Source: Flavobacterium sp. N3904
GTDB lineage: Bacteria; Bacteroidota; Bacteroidia; Flavobacteriales; Flavobacteriaceae
DNA length: 64,000 nucleotides
Direction: 5' to 3'
Assembly: GCF_025947305.1 (NCBI RefSeq)
Contig: NZ_CP110009.1
Coordinates: 3,327,501 to 3,391,500, forward strand
Shown: positions 24,565 through 32,420 of the stretch, piece after piece
How the letters are laid out: each line of letters begins with the position of its first letter
Position numbering within the stretch: position 1 is the stretch's first letter
Translations under genes and position numbers: made by a program
The notes under the pieces: model-generated
The model's input: the letters and a program-made list of their open reading frames with translations, nothing else
Told to the model about the DNA's origin: nothing
The model's database searches: none

Positions 24565-25638
24565 ATGGCACATAATATCAATTTCAACGAGAAAACAGGA
24601 AACTATTCATTCTTTAGCGTAAACCAAAAAGCTTGGCACGGTTTGGGGCAGATTGTAGAGCAATACCCAACAAGTGAAGAAGCCATAAAACACGCAGGCT
24701 TAGACTATGAAGTCATCAAAACACCTTTATATACCAAAGGTTCGGGCATTATTGAAACGGCAAATGGTATAGAGATAGGCAGTAACGAACTGTACGTTCC
24801 CAACTACTTTGCTAATATCCGCACCGATAACAATGCCGTATTGGGTGTGGTAGGCAAAGATTATCACATCGTACAAAACCGTGAAGCGTTCAATTTCTTT
24901 GATGCTATTGTAGGCGGTGACGAGGGTATTCTCTACGAAACCGCAGGAGCATTGGGACAAGGCGAACGCATATTCATTACAGCCAAACTGCCCGATTATA
25001 TCCGTGTGGGCAATGGCGATGATGTAACAGAAAAGTACATTTTCCTAACCACTTCGCACGATGGCAGCGGAAGCATAACAGCAGCCTTCACCCCTATCCG
25101 CATTGTTTGCCAAAATACCCTTAACGCCTCGCTTCGTAATATGAGCAACGTGGTACGCATCAAACATACTTCGGGAGCAAAACAGCATTTGGAAAATGCC
25201 CACAAACTTATGGGCTTGGCGGATACCTTAAGCACACAGTTAGAGGGAATATTTAATGAATGGACTAAGGTAAGAGTTACAGACAGAGAAGTAAAAAAGC
25301 TAATCCAATTAGCACTTTGCCCTAACAAGGAAACATTGGATTTGCTCAAAAAGGGTGCGGAAGATGAAGTTTCCACCGTGTTCAAAAATGTGGTGCAAGA
25401 TGCCTTTGCATACGCTATGACAAGCGATACCCAACAAATGGACACAACCAAAGGCACATTGTTTGGGGCGTATAATGCTGTGACAGGCTACTACCAAAAT
25501 GTACGCAGTTACAAGGATGATGAAGCCAAGTTGCAAAGTATTGTAATGGGTGGAACGGCTCAACTCAAATCACAGAAAGCATTTGAATTATGTACTGCCT
25601 TTTCAATAGACGGTGCGGAAATCTTAAATCTCAATTAA
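24565..25638 (+). CDS. DUF932 phage/plasmid-like protein
   Basis: A 357-residue protein of the DUF932 / phage-plasmid-like family. Typical patterns are WHGLGQ near the N-terminus, DYHIVQNREAFNFFD in the middle and RIVCQNTLNAS further on. Function is unknown, but members are usually found on phages, plasmids and conjugative elements beside ssb and recombination genes. Intact and 42 bases after ssb. Confidence 0.88.
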   Translation: MAHNINFNEKTGNYSFFSVNQKAWHGLGQIVEQYPTSEEAIKHAGLDYEVIKTPLYTKGSGIIETANGIEIGSNELYVPNYFANIRTDNNAVLGVVGKDYHIVQNREAFNFFDAIVGGDEGILYETAGALGQGERIFITAKLPDYIRVGNGDDVTEKYIFLTTSHDGSGSITAAFTPIRIVCQNTLNASLRNMSNVVRIKHTSGAKQHLENAHKLMGLADTLSTQLEGIFNEWTKVRVTDREVKKLIQLALCPNKETLDLLKKGAEDEVSTVFKNVVQDAFAYAMTSDTQQMDTTKGTLFGAYNAVTGYYQNVRSYKDDEAKLQSIVMGGTAQLKSQKAFELCTAFSIDGAEILNLN

Positions 25639-25690
25639 TAATTACAGGCGACTGCCTGCACAGGTGGTCGCCTATTTAAAAATCGCAATC

Positions 25691-26065
25691 ATGACAAAGG
25701 AAAATAAGGACAAAAACGAATTTGCAGACTACCTTTTTAACCAATTTGTAGAAGCAGAACGCAGAGACAAACAAGATTGGTCGCTGAATTATTGGAACGT
25801 TTTAAACCAATATGCAGAGATTGAGCTGTCTGAGGAGGAACACTCTGAAAAAAGATTATACGTATTTAAACTTGATATTATAATTAGGGAAGCTATGACA
25901 GGCTGGAACACACACCTATTGATACTGCGTGGAAAAGAAGCCGAGCAGGATTACAGGGAGAGAATGGAAAAATATGAAGAACGCTTACGTGCCATTGGAC
26001 ATGACGAAGCTACAATTAAACAAATGTTAGACTATAAAATCAAACTAAATTATGGAAACGACTAA
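25691..26065 (+). CDS. Conserved hypothetical protein of the PRTRC block
   Basis: A 124-residue, highly charged, helix-rich protein. The start at 25691 (MTKENKDKNEF) is chosen over an upstream in-frame codon because it follows the spacer more naturally. No recognised domain or membrane segment. Its end overlaps the next gene by 14 bases, which suggests translational coupling with the PRTRC E gene. Confidence 0.6.
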   Translation: MTKENKDKNEFADYLFNQFVEAERRDKQDWSLNYWNVLNQYAEIELSEEEHSEKRLYVFKLDIIIREAMTGWNTHLLILRGKEAEQDYRERMEKYEERLRAIGHDEATIKQMLDYKIKLNYGND

Positions 26066-26591
26066 TTTTTTCAATCAGATAGCCCAAATGGGCATTACAG
26101 GAGATTTACAGCTAACTATTTCAAAGGGTATAGCAAACAACTTTATTGTTTCTATAATACTTTTAAATGAGCAATGTGGAGATAACGCAAAACAACTGAT
26201 ACCACCACTTAATCTTAGGGGAACGGCAGAAGAATTGGACGAGGGATTTTTTCAGCAGATAACAGCTCCTTTGCAAACCGCTTCAGGTTTAATGGTAAAT
26301 ATGGAAGCCTTTATGAAACAATTGGAAGAAGCTAAAAAGCAATCGGCAATGGAAAAGGAAAAAGGCGAAAAAGAGAAAAAGGAACAGGAAGCCAAAGACA
26401 AGAAATTTAAAGAGGGAATGGCAAAAGCGGATGAATTGGAAAAAGAAGGCAAATTCCGTGATGCGTGGATGAAAGTACCCGAAATGACGGAGTTCCCCGA
26501 AAAGGCTGACGAGATACGAAAACGCAAATCGGAACTATCAGACAAGTTTTCTTCAACAGGTCTGTTTGCAACAGAGCAACCTAATGTTTAA
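26052..26591 (+). CDS. PRTRC system protein E
   Basis: A 179-residue protein matching PRTRC system protein E: an N-terminal beta-rich part (TGDLQLTISKG, LIPPLNLRGTAEELDEGF), a Lys/Glu-rich coiled coil (about 100-130), and a C-terminal helical segment. PRTRC is a plasmid/ICE-borne cassette named for its ParB-related and ThiF-related genes; its function has not been established, as far as I know. Translationally coupled to the upstream hypothetical gene. Confidence 0.82.
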   Translation: METTNFFNQIAQMGITGDLQLTISKGIANNFIVSIILLNEQCGDNAKQLIPPLNLRGTAEELDEGFFQQITAPLQTASGLMVNMEAFMKQLEEAKKQSAMEKEKGEKEKKEQEAKDKKFKEGMAKADELEKEGKFRDAWMKVPEMTEFPEKADEIRKRKSELSDKFSSTGLFATEQPNV

Positions 26592-26608
26592 TACAAAATC
26601 CAAGAGTT

Positions 26609-26827
26609 ATGTTATTAGCAACACAGTTAGAAAGAGTATTTATACTTAAAGATAAAGGACAGGACATCAGACTGACCGACCCCGAACCAGGTTGGAGTGT
26701 GGAAGCGGTATTGAATTTTTACGCCAATACGTATCCCATACTAACCACGGCAAAAGTATCTGCCCCAATTATCCGTGATGATAGGATAGAATACAAATTG
26801 GAAAGCGTAATGGGGACAAAAGGTTAA
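26609..26827 (+). CDS. PRTRC system protein C
   Basis: A 72-residue protein with the PRTRC C-like pattern (RVFILKDKGQDIRLTDP, then NFYANTYPILTTAKV). Beta-strand rich, possibly a ubiquitin-like fold, which would make it a candidate substrate for the ThiF-like enzyme encoded two genes on. That role is inference. It lies 17 bases after protein E. Confidence 0.8.
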   Translation: MLLATQLERVFILKDKGQDIRLTDPEPGWSVEAVLNFYANTYPILTTAKVSAPIIRDDRIEYKLESVMGTKG

Positions 26828-26844
26828 ACCAAAAATCAAAAACG

Positions 26845-28020
26845 ATGAACTATGCAACGCAATATCCTATCGGGAACTATAAGCATACCCCAGCAGAAAA
26901 TACAGCGGCAACTGCACCAGCAATTAAGCGAGTTCGCCCATTGGATGCAGAGAGCCAAAGATGCAAACGAGGTTCGGAAAGACAAACAGAAATCCGTACC
27001 AATAGCGATGCTACCAATGGTTTTCTAAAGTGTACGTTTCTGCCTAAACTGAAAGCAGTGCAATCCGTACAGGCTTGTAAGAGAACTGCAAAAACGGAGA
27101 GGGATTTTTACAAGTCCCTTTCACAACTTGCAGAACATTATGGCATCAATCCGTTACAAACACAGGATTATGGCTCCCCCTACAATATGGCTTTGGCTAT
27201 GTGGGATGCTGAAACCAAATTAAAACAAATCAATGTAAATTGGGATAATTTACGTTTGGTACAGGATAGTAAGAAAACATTTTTCACAAGCGAAGAACGA
27301 TACAGTACAGGCACAACCCTGTACTATATTCCAATTGTACCACTCTTTCAAATGCTCCATGACCCAAAGCGCAAAAAAAACGCTCAATTACTTGTTTCGG
27401 TTTGCAGTTATCTGTACCATATTGTTGACATACCCTATTACAGACAGGAAAACAGCTATCTGTATTGGATGTACGAAATGATGAACGATTGGATAGAACA
27501 AGATGATTATACAGATGAAACAGATAGCTATATTGCAGAGATTGCAAGAGCCGAATGGATAGGCGAACGAATAGAACAAAAACTGTTCAACCGTATCAAT
27601 TTACAAGTTTTTGAACAGCGTTTAAACCATTTTAAAAGCAGTGATACATTCGACCAAGAGTGTCAAAAAGTGGCTTGCGATGCCCTTGCCCTTTATGCAC
27701 AATATCCACACGAGAGCATTTTCCGAAACGCACCAAGACCCCAAGAAGACCCCTATAATGATGAAAACGACTCCGAAACCGTTGGAATGGAAAAATACAT
27801 CTCCTTTATAGCAGATACCACAGGTTGGTTGTATGAGAGACTTGCCGACAGTATTAACAATGAGTTTAACGAGTATGGAGCAATGGAAGAACCAACCATT
27901 TGCAAATGCTTTGACGGAAGCAACATTACACAAACCAATCTTGATTTTGAGAACCGCCTGTTTGCTCTTTTGAACGAACTATGCACGCTACTGTATGACT
28001 ATAAAACGACAAGAAAATGA
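26845..28020 (+). CDS. PRTRC cassette large protein, PRTRC F-like by position
   Basis: A 391-residue protein placed between PRTRC C and PRTRC B, the position of protein F. The body from about residue 60 reads as a normal globular, helix-rich protein. The first 60 residues are compositionally odd, and another frame from 26852 is also open, so the true start is uncertain. No catalytic motif seen. It overlaps the next gene by 4 bases (ATGA). Confidence 0.6.
   Translation: MNYATQYPIGNYKHTPAENTAATAPAIKRVRPLDAESQRCKRGSERQTEIRTNSDATNGFLKCTFLPKLKAVQSVQACKRTAKTERDFYKSLSQLAEHYGINPLQTQDYGSPYNMALAMWDAETKLKQINVNWDNLRLVQDSKKTFFTSEERYSTGTTLYYIPIVPLFQMLHDPKRKKNAQLLVSVCSYLYHIVDIPYYRQENSYLYWMYEMMNDWIEQDDYTDETDSYIAEIARAEWIGERIEQKLFNRINLQVFEQRLNHFKSSDTFDQECQKVACDALALYAQYPHESIFRNAPRPQEDPYNDENDSETVGMEKYISFIADTTGWLYERLADSINNEFNEYGAMEEPTICKCFDGSNITQTNLDFENRLFALLNELCTLLYDYKTTRK
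26852..27028 (+). CDS. Possible small overlapping protein
   Basis: A 58-codon frame embedded in the start of the PRTRC F-like gene, in a different frame. It begins MQRNILSGTISIPQQ and contains QQLSEFAHWMQRAKDANEV, which looks like a normal amphipathic helix. Only one of the two overlapping frames is likely to be translated through this stretch, and I cannot decide which. Confidence 0.35.
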   Translation: MQRNILSGTISIPQQKIQRQLHQQLSEFAHWMQRAKDANEVRKDKQKSVPIAMLPMVF

Positions 28021-28739
28021 ACAATGTAAACGACATAACCGAGAATTTTGGAACGCTTTACCACCCAAAATCCGCATTGGTTTTTTACCAAACTAAAGAA
28101 ACGAATACCGATATGTACGTGGAGCATTTTGATATGGACAAAAACGGAAATCCTATCAATGCCCATCCACTAACCGTAAATGAAGCTAAAATATTGGCGA
28201 AGGCTTTACAATCCGATAAAGAAAAAGATAAAGCCTTTTTAAAGCCAAAAGGGATTTTGCCGACCAATATACTGCATATCAATCCGAGCGAAAAAGGCAC
28301 GGTACTTTGGTACACCAAAGCACAGGAACAACAATTATATTTTGTGAACGGTTTAGGAATACCCAACGGCAAAGCGTATGTACCGCCAATGCTTTGGTAT
28401 GCCAGCAAAAACAGCCTTGCGGTATTTGCTCTTGCAACCGACAGAAGACCAACAGAAAATACAGTATTGTATTATGCTCCTTTCTTCAATATTTATGAAG
28501 ATGGCAAAGTATGTATGGGAACTGTAAGCATAGATATTAAAAATTCCGCTTCTGTGGAGGAATTTGCAACTACTTGGGAAAACTACTTTTTCAACAGCTA
28601 TTTTAGTCATTTATTAGTAAAACAAAATCCCATAAAAGGGAATTGCGTAAGCCTTTGGAAAAAACTGATTGAAACAAACGAAGTCTTTCCCAAAGATGTA
28701 TTAAAAAAGAACAACAAAACCCTTAAAAATATTTTGTGA
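28017..28739 (+). CDS. PRTRC system protein B
   Basis: A 240-residue protein that fits PRTRC protein B: FGTLYHPKSALVFYQ near the N-terminus, then WYTKAQEQQLYF, GIPNGKAYVPPMLWYA and PFFNIYEDGKVCMG. No known enzymatic motif. It is joined to its neighbours by 4-base and 1-base overlaps, which implies tight co-expression with the F-like and ThiF-like genes. Confidence 0.83.
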   Translation: MNNVNDITENFGTLYHPKSALVFYQTKETNTDMYVEHFDMDKNGNPINAHPLTVNEAKILAKALQSDKEKDKAFLKPKGILPTNILHINPSEKGTVLWYTKAQEQQLYFVNGLGIPNGKAYVPPMLWYASKNSLAVFALATDRRPTENTVLYYAPFFNIYEDGKVCMGTVSIDIKNSASVEEFATTWENYFFNSYFSHLLVKQNPIKGNCVSLWKKLIETNEVFPKDVLKKNNKTLKNIL

Positions 28740-29545
28740 TGAATACCGAGATACCAAAAGTACATTTTACAGACAATTATCTGATAAGTCCAACCAATCC
28801 CATTACCCTAAACCTAATCGGTGCAGGTGGCACAGGCTCAAAGGTTTTGACCGCTTTAATGGAAATGAACCATAGTTTAATCGAATTGGGACACGCAGGA
28901 TTGAACGTCCGTTTGTGGGATGATGATATTGTGACTAATGCCAATTTAGGAAGACAGCGGTTTGCTGAAAGTGAAACAGGCCTGTACAAATCCATTGCCC
29001 TCATCAACCGTGCAAACCGCTTTTCAGGTACAAATTGGAAAGCCGAAACCGCAAAGTTTGAAAAGGACCGTTTGGGCAGAATACCCGAAAATGCACAGGC
29101 GACTTTATACATTACCTGCGTGGACAATGTACAGGCGAGGTTTGGTGTTGCTGAAATACTGAAAGAAATATGCAACCGCAGACACCACAGGGACATACCT
29201 AAATATTGGCTGGATTTTGGAAACAGCCAGCATACAGGGCAAGTGTTACTGTCTACCATAGGAAACATTCATCAACCCAATTCGGAGAAATACGAAACGG
29301 TGGCAAGCCTGCCAATGATTACGGAAGAATTTGGAGAAATATTGAAGCAGTCCGAACAGGACGACGACACGCCGAGCTGCAGTTTAGCGGAAGCATTGGA
29401 GAAACAGGATTTGTTTATCAATTCCTCTTTGACCCAAATGGGCTGTTCGCTTTTATGGAGCTTGTTTCGGCATGGTATGACACCGTACAGGGGATTTTTT
29501 CACAATCTGAAGGACTTTCGCACCCACCCCATAAAAGTCGCCTAA
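28739..29545 (+). CDS. PRTRC system ThiF-family (E1-like) protein
   Basis: A 268-residue ThiF-fold protein. It has the nucleotide-binding loop GAGGTGS, DDDIVTNANLGRQRF with the Arg of the ATP site, and CVDNVQAR with the conserved Asp and Arg, so the adenylating site appears complete. ThiF/MoeB/E1 enzymes activate the C-terminus of ubiquitin-like proteins with ATP. Its target here is unknown. The ATG at 28739 overlaps the stop of protein B; a GTG three bases earlier is an alternative. Confidence 0.88.
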   Translation: MNTEIPKVHFTDNYLISPTNPITLNLIGAGGTGSKVLTALMEMNHSLIELGHAGLNVRLWDDDIVTNANLGRQRFAESETGLYKSIALINRANRFSGTNWKAETAKFEKDRLGRIPENAQATLYITCVDNVQARFGVAEILKEICNRRHHRDIPKYWLDFGNSQHTGQVLLSTIGNIHQPNSEKYETVASLPMITEEFGEILKQSEQDDDTPSCSLAEALEKQDLFINSSLTQMGCSLLWSLFRHGMTPYRGFFHNLKDFRTHPIKVA

Positions 29546-29560
29546 TAGCCATAATCGGGC

Positions 29561-29602
29561 GCAAAAAGACACTCCCTCCTATGGTCGGGACAGTCTTTTT
29601 GC
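29561..29602 (+). terminator. Hairpin after the ThiF gene
   Basis: Arms GCAAAAAGACACTCCC and GGGACAGTCTTTTTGC pair at 14 of 16 positions around a 10-base loop. The T-run lies inside the descending arm, so it may terminate PRTRC transcription imperfectly. Confidence 0.5.
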
Positions 29603-29621
29603 GTCAAATCAGTGCAACCAC

Positions 29622-29672
29622 TTTGGTAAAATATATGTCAATCCATAAATTTCTCTAATATATTTTACCAAA
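29622..29672. repeat. 15-bp perfect inverted repeat
   Basis: TTTGGTAAAATATAT at 29622-29636 and its exact reverse complement at 29658-29672, separated by 21 bases. It could be a weak hairpin or a binding site. Confidence 0.75.
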
Positions 29673-29903
29673 CAGGCTGCAATCTAATTTCAAAGGGATA
29701 TTCATTATCCCTTTCGTTGTTTTAGAGGACTTCTTTTCTTTCCAAATCAGCGACCTAAGAAAAGAAGCAAAAGAACGCCGCTTGGTTAGAGTTGGATTTT
29801 AATCTTTTACTGTTTAAGGTTTTATTTCTTAAATTTATTAACCAAAAAAAGTTATATATGAATTACCAAATGTTCCTATGCCCATGACAGATAATTAGAT
29901 TCT

Positions 29904-29936
29904 AAACATCTAAAAAATAATATTTTAGATGTTTTT
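29904..29936. terminator. Bidirectional hairpin downstream of the tra operon
   Basis: The 12-bp perfect stem AAACATCTAAAA / TTTTAGATGTTT has a 7-base loop and T residues on the plus side. It is placed to stop the minus-strand tra operon or the plus-strand PRTRC unit. Confidence 0.65.
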
Positions 29937-30002
29937 ATTAAAAGTAGGTATTTAGCTATTTACTATACATCTTTTAGCCAATTTTTTTTGCTAGTTTAAA
30001 TA

Positions 30003-30344
30003 TTAGCGGTACGCAGACTGCTCTGTTTTCGCTTCTTGCTGTTGTTTTTCCTTATCCTTTTCAGACTGCTCTGTTTTCACTTCTTGCTGTTGTTTTTCCT
30101 TATCCTTTTTCATCCTTGAATATGACCACAGCGTAAGAATAGCAAGTACAATTAAGCCATATGCAAGCCACTTACATATTCGTTCCAAAAAGCGGACAAA
30201 CACAGATGCCTCAAAGCTCGAAAAACATTCCAAACTAGCCACATTACGTCTGTAAAACTTTCTGCGGCTTACCCAGTAGATAAGTCCTATACCTATAACA
30301 AGGGGTATAATACCCAGTAACAATTGAGAAGTAACTGCATCCAT
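30003..30344 (-). CDS. Small membrane protein at the end of the tra operon
   Basis: A 113-residue protein with two predicted membrane helices (about 8-25 and 60-77) and a highly charged C-terminal tail. The tail consists of two copies of DKEKQQQE(V/A)KTEQS. No family recognised. It is the last minus-strand gene after traQ, so a role in the transfer apparatus is possible but unproven. Confidence 0.65.
   Translation of the reverse strand: MDAVTSQLLLGIIPLVIGIGLIYWVSRRKFYRRNVASLECFSSFEASVFVRFLERICKWLAYGLIVLAILTLWSYSRMKKDKEKQQQEVKTEQSEKDKEKQQQEAKTEQSAYR
30014..30109. repeat. 48-bp tandem duplication in the membrane-protein tail
   Basis: Units 30014-30061 and 30062-30109 differ at one base. The unit is in frame (16 codons), so slippage changes only the length of the charged tail. 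Confidence 0.9.
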
Positions 30345-30461
30345 AATTATAAAGATTATAATCCAAGTAAATTAAAACAAAATCATCTTATGAGAAAAGT
30401 TGAAAATCAAAAAACCGACTTGCATAAATGCAGGTCGGTTTTCATTTATTCCATTGTAACT

Positions 30462-30902
30462 TTAGTCACTGCTGTTAAACTCAAAGCTCAACTGCTTTTC
30501 GTTCCCAAAATTATCCGAAATCCATACTTCAAAGGATTGGGAGACGGTGGATTTCGAAGTATAATACAACCTGAATTGTTTCGTTGGTAATTGGTACAAA
30601 TCGTTGGGCAGATACGGCAGCTCATTATAATACTGCAAAGTCCCTTGTCCATCAAACTGAAAGTAGCGAAGATAGTATTGCGTGTTAGTATAACTATAGG
30701 TTGGTTCTATCTTTAGCCTGATCTCTAAGGTATTGCCATTGACAATTTCTTTAGGTATGGGCATCACCTTTACCTCAAAAGGGAAATCATTTTGTATTTC
30801 AAGTTCGTCTTTGCTGCAGGATGTAACGGAACTTATCAGGATTGCCAGCAATACATATATTCGCAGCAATCCTATTCTGAATTTATTGAAAAATGCTATC
30901 AT
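30462..30902 (-). CDS. traQ: Conjugative transposon protein TraQ (DUF3872)
   Basis: A 146-residue lipoprotein (lipobox SVTSC near residue 29) with the TraQ/DUF3872 pattern: DFPFEVKVMPIPKEI, RLKIEP, then YYLRYFQFDGQG and a C-terminal immunoglobulin-like strand set. It belongs to the Bacteroidetes conjugation apparatus, probably on the outer side of the envelope. It lies 11 bases beyond traO. TraP, which sits between O and Q in the CTnDOT arrangement, is absent. Confidence 0.88.
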   Translation of the reverse strand: MIAFFNKFRIGLLRIYVLLAILISSVTSCSKDELEIQNDFPFEVKVMPIPKEIVNGNTLEIRLKIEPTYSYTNTQYYLRYFQFDGQGTLQYYNELPYLPNDLYQLPTKQFRLYYTSKSTVSQSFEVWISDNFGNEKQLSFEFNSSD

Positions 30903-30913
30903 TGTTTTATATT

Positions 30914-31474
30914 TTATAAGTTAATCCTTAATCCCAGACCTACTGAAGGCCGGAGCTGTTCCAGATCCGTACCACACAAAACTTTTGTGCGTCCTTGAAG
31001 AATCAGTACAAAATAGTCAGAAAGGTATGTTTCAAAAGACAGTCGTCCGCCTGCACCATAGATAAAATTGTCTTCAGTCAGTATTTTTGCCCCATCATAC
31101 AACCAAGCTTCTCCACGGTTAATGCTTTCATAACCCACCACACCTGTTATAGCTAAATTCAGGCTAATGTTCTTACGGGCATCGCCCAGCAGGAAAAAAC
31201 TGTAACCACCTTCTGCTGTGTAGGTTTCCCGTGGTAAGCGGAAGTCTTTGTACACATCATACTGCTTCGTATATTCCAAAGCCCAAACCTGATAATTACC
31301 GTTTTTAGCATTCACGGTCATACCCACATTGAGGTAGTAGTTCCTACCAAGATGGTCATCGGACAAGATTCCCGCGTTTACTTCCAGTCCTTTCTGATTA
31401 GGCAGCATGCGTTGCGCCTGGGTGATAGTCATGCCTATTAATGCAAACACCATCGTATAGATATACATTTTCAT
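30914..31474 (-). CDS. traO: Conjugative transposon protein TraO
   Basis: A 186-residue exported beta-barrel-like protein with a signal peptide ending ITQAQR. It has the TraO pattern QKGLEVNAG, DDHLGRNYYLNVG and a C-terminal PSVGLGLRINL strand. Probably an outer-membrane part of the mating channel. It sits between traN and traQ on the minus strand. Confidence 0.88.
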   Translation of the reverse strand: MKMYIYTMVFALIGMTITQAQRMLPNQKGLEVNAGILSDDHLGRNYYLNVGMTVNAKNGNYQVWALEYTKQYDVYKDFRLPRETYTAEGGYSFFLLGDARKNISLNLAITGVVGYESINRGEAWLYDGAKILTEDNFIYGAGGRLSFETYLSDYFVLILQGRTKVLCGTDLEQLRPSVGLGLRINL

Positions 31475-31501
31475 TTTTCTATTATTACTTTTAATAAATT
31501 A

Positions 31502-32395
31502 TTAAAATTTCAGGTGCATATCGTTAATCAAACGAGCCTTTATCAAATCCGAATTTTCTATCTGTAGCGTTTGTTTTCTGCCACCGTTCTTCTCGAAAAC
31601 CTCAATCAGTAACATCTTGTCATCGGCAATGGTAAATTGATCCAGCAGGAACACATTCTGCTCCGTTGTCTTTCCGCCAATCTCGCCCAGTGGCTTGTAA
31701 GTACGCAGTGGTATCATTGGTCTTTCCTGTATCACGGTTCGCTTAGCAATCTTTTTATCCACCACTTTGAAATTGATAAAATCAATCTGGAAAGGAACAT
31801 TGGTACGGTTTGCGAGTTCGGTATGGAAATAATATTTACCATTATGGATATAAATTCCTTTCAGAATAAACTGTATGCCAAAACTTTTCGCCCCAATATG
31901 CTTTACAATGCGCTTATCATTTTTGTAAATGGTTTCCAATAACAAACCTGCCAGAGATGGTGAGTTATTTCCCAACTCTTCAAAAAGAACATCGTTTCCG
32001 CTGGCCTTGTCTATAGTTTTTTGCATCGCCTGCAAGTCATAACTTAACGTCTGTGGGCAGGAACTGTAATTCACATTGAAGCTGTAAAATCGGCCGTCAT
32101 TTGTAATCACTGAAAAATTGGTTTCTGGTTCAAACTCCCTTACCAATGCTTTTACACGAAGTACATTTTCCGCATCTTCAGCTTTTCCCGCAATCAGGTA
32201 TTCACTACCCAGATCCACATAGCGGATAGCGGTTGGGAAAATCAGATGCGAAGTCTTGTCATAAGTAACTTCCATACAGTAGGGTTCTATCTTGCCCAAA
32301 GCAAGAGGAGTTTTTGCGCTGTCTTGTGCAAAAGAGGATACGGCAAAGCCGATGATCAGGGCAAATGCCCACAAGGTTCTAAAATGATTTTTCAT
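31502..32395 (-). CDS. traN: Conjugative transposon protein TraN (DUF4138)
   Basis: A 297-residue protein with a signal peptide ending AVSSFAQ. The TraN/DUF4138 family member shows KIEPYCMEVTYDKTSHLIF and RYVDLGSEYLIAGKA, and a C-terminal region that resembles VirB9-like channel components. It likely forms part of the outer-membrane core of the mating pore with TraM (VirB10-like). 25 bases from traM. Confidence 0.9.
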   Translation of the reverse strand: MKNHFRTLWAFALIIGFAVSSFAQDSAKTPLALGKIEPYCMEVTYDKTSHLIFPTAIRYVDLGSEYLIAGKAEDAENVLRVKALVREFEPETNFSVITNDGRFYSFNVNYSSCPQTLSYDLQAMQKTIDKASGNDVLFEELGNNSPSLAGLLLETIYKNDKRIVKHIGAKSFGIQFILKGIYIHNGKYYFHTELANRTNVPFQIDFINFKVVDKKIAKRTVIQERPMIPLRTYKPLGEIGGKTTEQNVFLLDQFTIADDKMLLIEVFEKNGGRKQTLQIENSDLIKARLINDMHLKF

Positions 32396-32420
32396 TGTTT
32401 AATTCTATTTATGTTTTACA

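Larger units (their letters stand above)
29546..30002. other. Convergent intergenic region rich in hairpins
   Basis: No gene. Four inverted repeats occur: 29561-29602, 29622-29672, 29730-29767 and 29904-29936. They separate the plus-strand PRTRC block from the minus-strand tra operon, so several probably end transcription. Confidence 0.6.

Noticed and set aside
29206..29658. 150-codon frame overlapping the end of the ThiF gene
   Set aside because: It runs into hairpin DNA, and the ThiF frame is complete and conserved.
30324..30590. 88-codon plus-strand frame opposite traQ
   Set aside because: It overlaps the traQ coding region on the other strand and has no recognisable features.
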